From NCBI GenBank assembly GCA_900553885.1, contig USFD01000127.1, positions 1 to 7,117 on the forward strand: 7,117 bases of DNA, written 5' to 3'. Below, piece after piece: positions 5,877 to 7,117 of this stretch. Position 1 is the stretch's first letter; each line of letters starts with the position of its first letter. This stretch comes from an uncultured Ruminococcus sp. (GTDB taxonomy: Bacteria; Bacillota; Clostridia; Lachnospirales; Lachnospiraceae). Position numbers and translations under genes: made by a program. The notes under the pieces are model-generated. The model was given only the letters and a program-made list of their open reading frames with translations, was not told the DNA's origin and did no database searches.

Positions 5877-6809
5877 TTATTCCTCCCCTTTATAAAACAG
5901 GGCGTTTACAAACTCTTCCGAATCAAATTTCTGCAGATCGTCGATTGACTCACCTACTCCGATATATTTAACAGGGATGCCAAGCTCCGCCTGTATGGCG
6001 ACTGCAATTCCTCCCTTGGCCGTCCCGTCCATCTTTGTCAGAATTACTCCGGTTATCTCTGCCACCTCGTTAAATTCCCTCGCCTGGGCAAGGGCGTTCT
6101 GCCCGGTTGTGGCGTCCAGCACAACGAGAGTTTCCCGAAATGCTTCCGGATACTCCCGGTCAATGACCCGGTTGATTTTTTTCAGTTCCTCCATCAGATT
6201 CTTTTTGTTATGAAGTCTCCCTGCAGTATCGCACAGAAGCACATCTGCCTTTCTTGCTCTGGCCGCAGCCACTGCGTCATAGACGACAGATGCCGGATCC
6301 GCACCTTCCTGTCCGCCGATCATGTCGACTCCGGCACGGTTGGCCCACTCTTTCAGCTGCTCGCCTGCCGCTGCACGGAAGGTATCTGCCGCGGCCAGCA
6401 CAACTTTTTTATTCTGCTGCTTCAGCTTGCCTGCAAGTTTGCCAATGGTCGTGGTTTTTCCCACACCGTTTACTCCGATTACAAATACAACAGAAGTCCG
6501 GTTTTCAAATTCATAAGCCGTCTCGCCTACATCCATCTGCTCCTTAATGCTGTCGATAAGCAGCTGTCTGCACGCAATGGGCTCCCGGATGTGTTGTTCC
6601 TTCACCTTCTGCCTCAGGTCATCCAGGATCTCCATCGTGGCGTGTACCCCCAGATCTCCCATAATAAGCTGTTCTTCCAGCTCCTCATAAAAGTCATCGT
6701 CTATTTTGGAAAATCCGTGAAAGATACTGTCCATTCCGGAAACAATATTATCTCTTGTCTTTGTCAGGCCGGAGACCAGACGCCTGAAAAATCCTTTTTT
6801 TTCTTCCAT
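5877..6809 (-). CDS. ftsY: Signal recognition particle receptor FtsY
   Basis: FtsY is the membrane-associated SRP receptor GTPase that docks Ffh-bound ribosomes for co-translational membrane insertion. The 310-residue protein is the short Gram-positive type. A basic, aromatic N-terminal helix (KKGFFRRLVSGLTKTRDNI, 4-22) probably contacts membrane lipid and replaces the long acidic A domain of E. coli FtsY. The N domain covers about 23-100 and the NG GTPase about 105-305: GVNGVGKT (112-119), DTFRAAA (142-148), DTAGR (194-198), DATTGQ (232-237), TKMDGTAKGG (258-267) and GVGE (284-287). An AGGCGG site lies about 10 bases before the ATG. It lies 45 bases after smc, the classic smc-ftsY order of Firmicutes, but ylxM-ffh does not follow; ilvA does. 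A run of eight A residues occurs at codons 3-5. Confidence 0.97.
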   Translation of the reverse strand: MEEKKGFFRRLVSGLTKTRDNIVSGMDSIFHGFSKIDDDFYEELEEQLIMGDLGVHATMEILDDLRQKVKEQHIREPIACRQLLIDSIKEQMDVGETAYEFENRTSVVFVIGVNGVGKTTTIGKLAGKLKQQNKKVVLAAADTFRAAAGEQLKEWANRAGVDMIGGQEGADPASVVYDAVAAARARKADVLLCDTAGRLHNKKNLMEELKKINRVIDREYPEAFRETLVVLDATTGQNALAQAREFNEVAEITGVILTKMDGTAKGGIAVAIQAELGIPVKYIGVGESIDDLQKFDSEEFVNALFYKGEE

Positions 6810-6854
6810 TTCAGCATTTCCGCCTTTCCTTACTATTTCTTTACGTTTCTCCGC

Positions 6855-7117
6855 CTATTTGTCCAGCTCATCCTCCAGCAGATCCACTGATACCAGAGTT
6901 GACACACCTTTTTCCTGCATTGTGATTCCATACAGACGGTCCGCCGAAGACATAGTTCCCCGCCTGTGAGTAATTACAATAAACTGCGTATTCTTCGTCA
7001 GCTTGTGAAGATACTGGGCAAACCGAGTTACATTGTTGTCGTCCAGCGCCGCCTCAATCTCGTCCAGAAGACAGAACGGAGACGGTTTCAGATTCTGGAT
7101 CGCAAATAACAGCGAAA
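6855..7117 (-). CDS. smc: Chromosome segregation protein SMC, C-terminal end only
   Basis: Only the last 86 codons are present; the gene enters from the right edge of the window. They encode the end of the C-terminal ATPase head: hydrophobic strand and Walker B FCLLDEIEAALDDNN (14-28 of the fragment, with the catalytic Glu in DEIEAALD), the D-loop just after it, and the switch-histidine strand FIVITHRRGTM (45-55). SADRLYGITMQEKGVSTLVSV (57-77) closes the head in the way typical of bacterial SMC. The ABC signature (LSGGE) would lie just outside. SMC dimers with ScpA and ScpB load on DNA and organise the chromosome for segregation. The stop TAG is 45 bases before ftsY, with no terminator between, so the two genes are almost certainly co-transcribed. 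Confidence 0.97.
   Translation of the reverse strand, partial: SLLFAIQNLKPSPFCLLDEIEAALDDNNVTRFAQYLHKLTKNTQFIVITHRRGTMSSADRLYGITMQEKGVSTLVSVDLLEDELDK

Noticed and set aside
6210..6890. Plus-strand open frame of 226 codons opposite ftsY
   Set aside because: Shadow of ftsY and the smc-ftsY gap; no initiation signals.

Overview
The window looks like chromosomal core sequence from a Clostridia-class Firmicute, most likely a Lachnospiraceae gut anaerobe (Blautia/Dorea/Ruminococcus-like). The organism call is an inference. It rests on the smc-ftsY pair, a PDZ/radical-SAM/DUF512 gene overlapping der, a long divergent PRPP synthetase and strong AGGAGG-type ribosome binding sites. I see no phage, transposase, CRISPR, toxin-antitoxin or defence genes.

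Layout. Positions 1-2526 (minus strand) hold the DUF512 radical SAM gene followed by der, joined by an ATGA overlap; der runs off the left edge, missing its last few dozen codons. Positions 2527-2783 are a divergent intergenic region. It has one promoter facing DUF512-der and one extended -10 promoter facing prs, and the prs leader can form two consecutive hairpins. Positions 2784-3959 (plus strand) encode a 391-residue ribose-phosphate pyrophosphokinase. Positions 3961-4043 form a large branched bidirectional terminator between convergent genes. Positions 4042-7117 (minus strand) are a co-directional series read right to left: the 3' end of smc, ftsY, ilvA (single-ACT threonine ammonia-lyase) and a small DUF1653 gene, with short gaps of 45, 58 and 67 bases.

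How the genes relate. Smc (chromosome condensation), FtsY (SRP receptor) and Der (50S subunit maturation) are housekeeping factors for the chromosome, membrane-protein targeting and ribosomes. IlvA feeds 2-oxobutanoate to isoleucine synthesis, and Prs makes PRPP for nucleotides, histidine and tryptophan. DUF512 and DUF1653 proteins have no firmly established role.

No clearly new system stands out. The most unusual points are the PRPP synthetase, whose ribose-5-phosphate loop lacks the classical DTAGT sequence; its structured 5' leader; and a GGGGACGG/CCGTCCCC palindrome shared by two intergenic hairpins that may belong to a dispersed REP-like repeat family.
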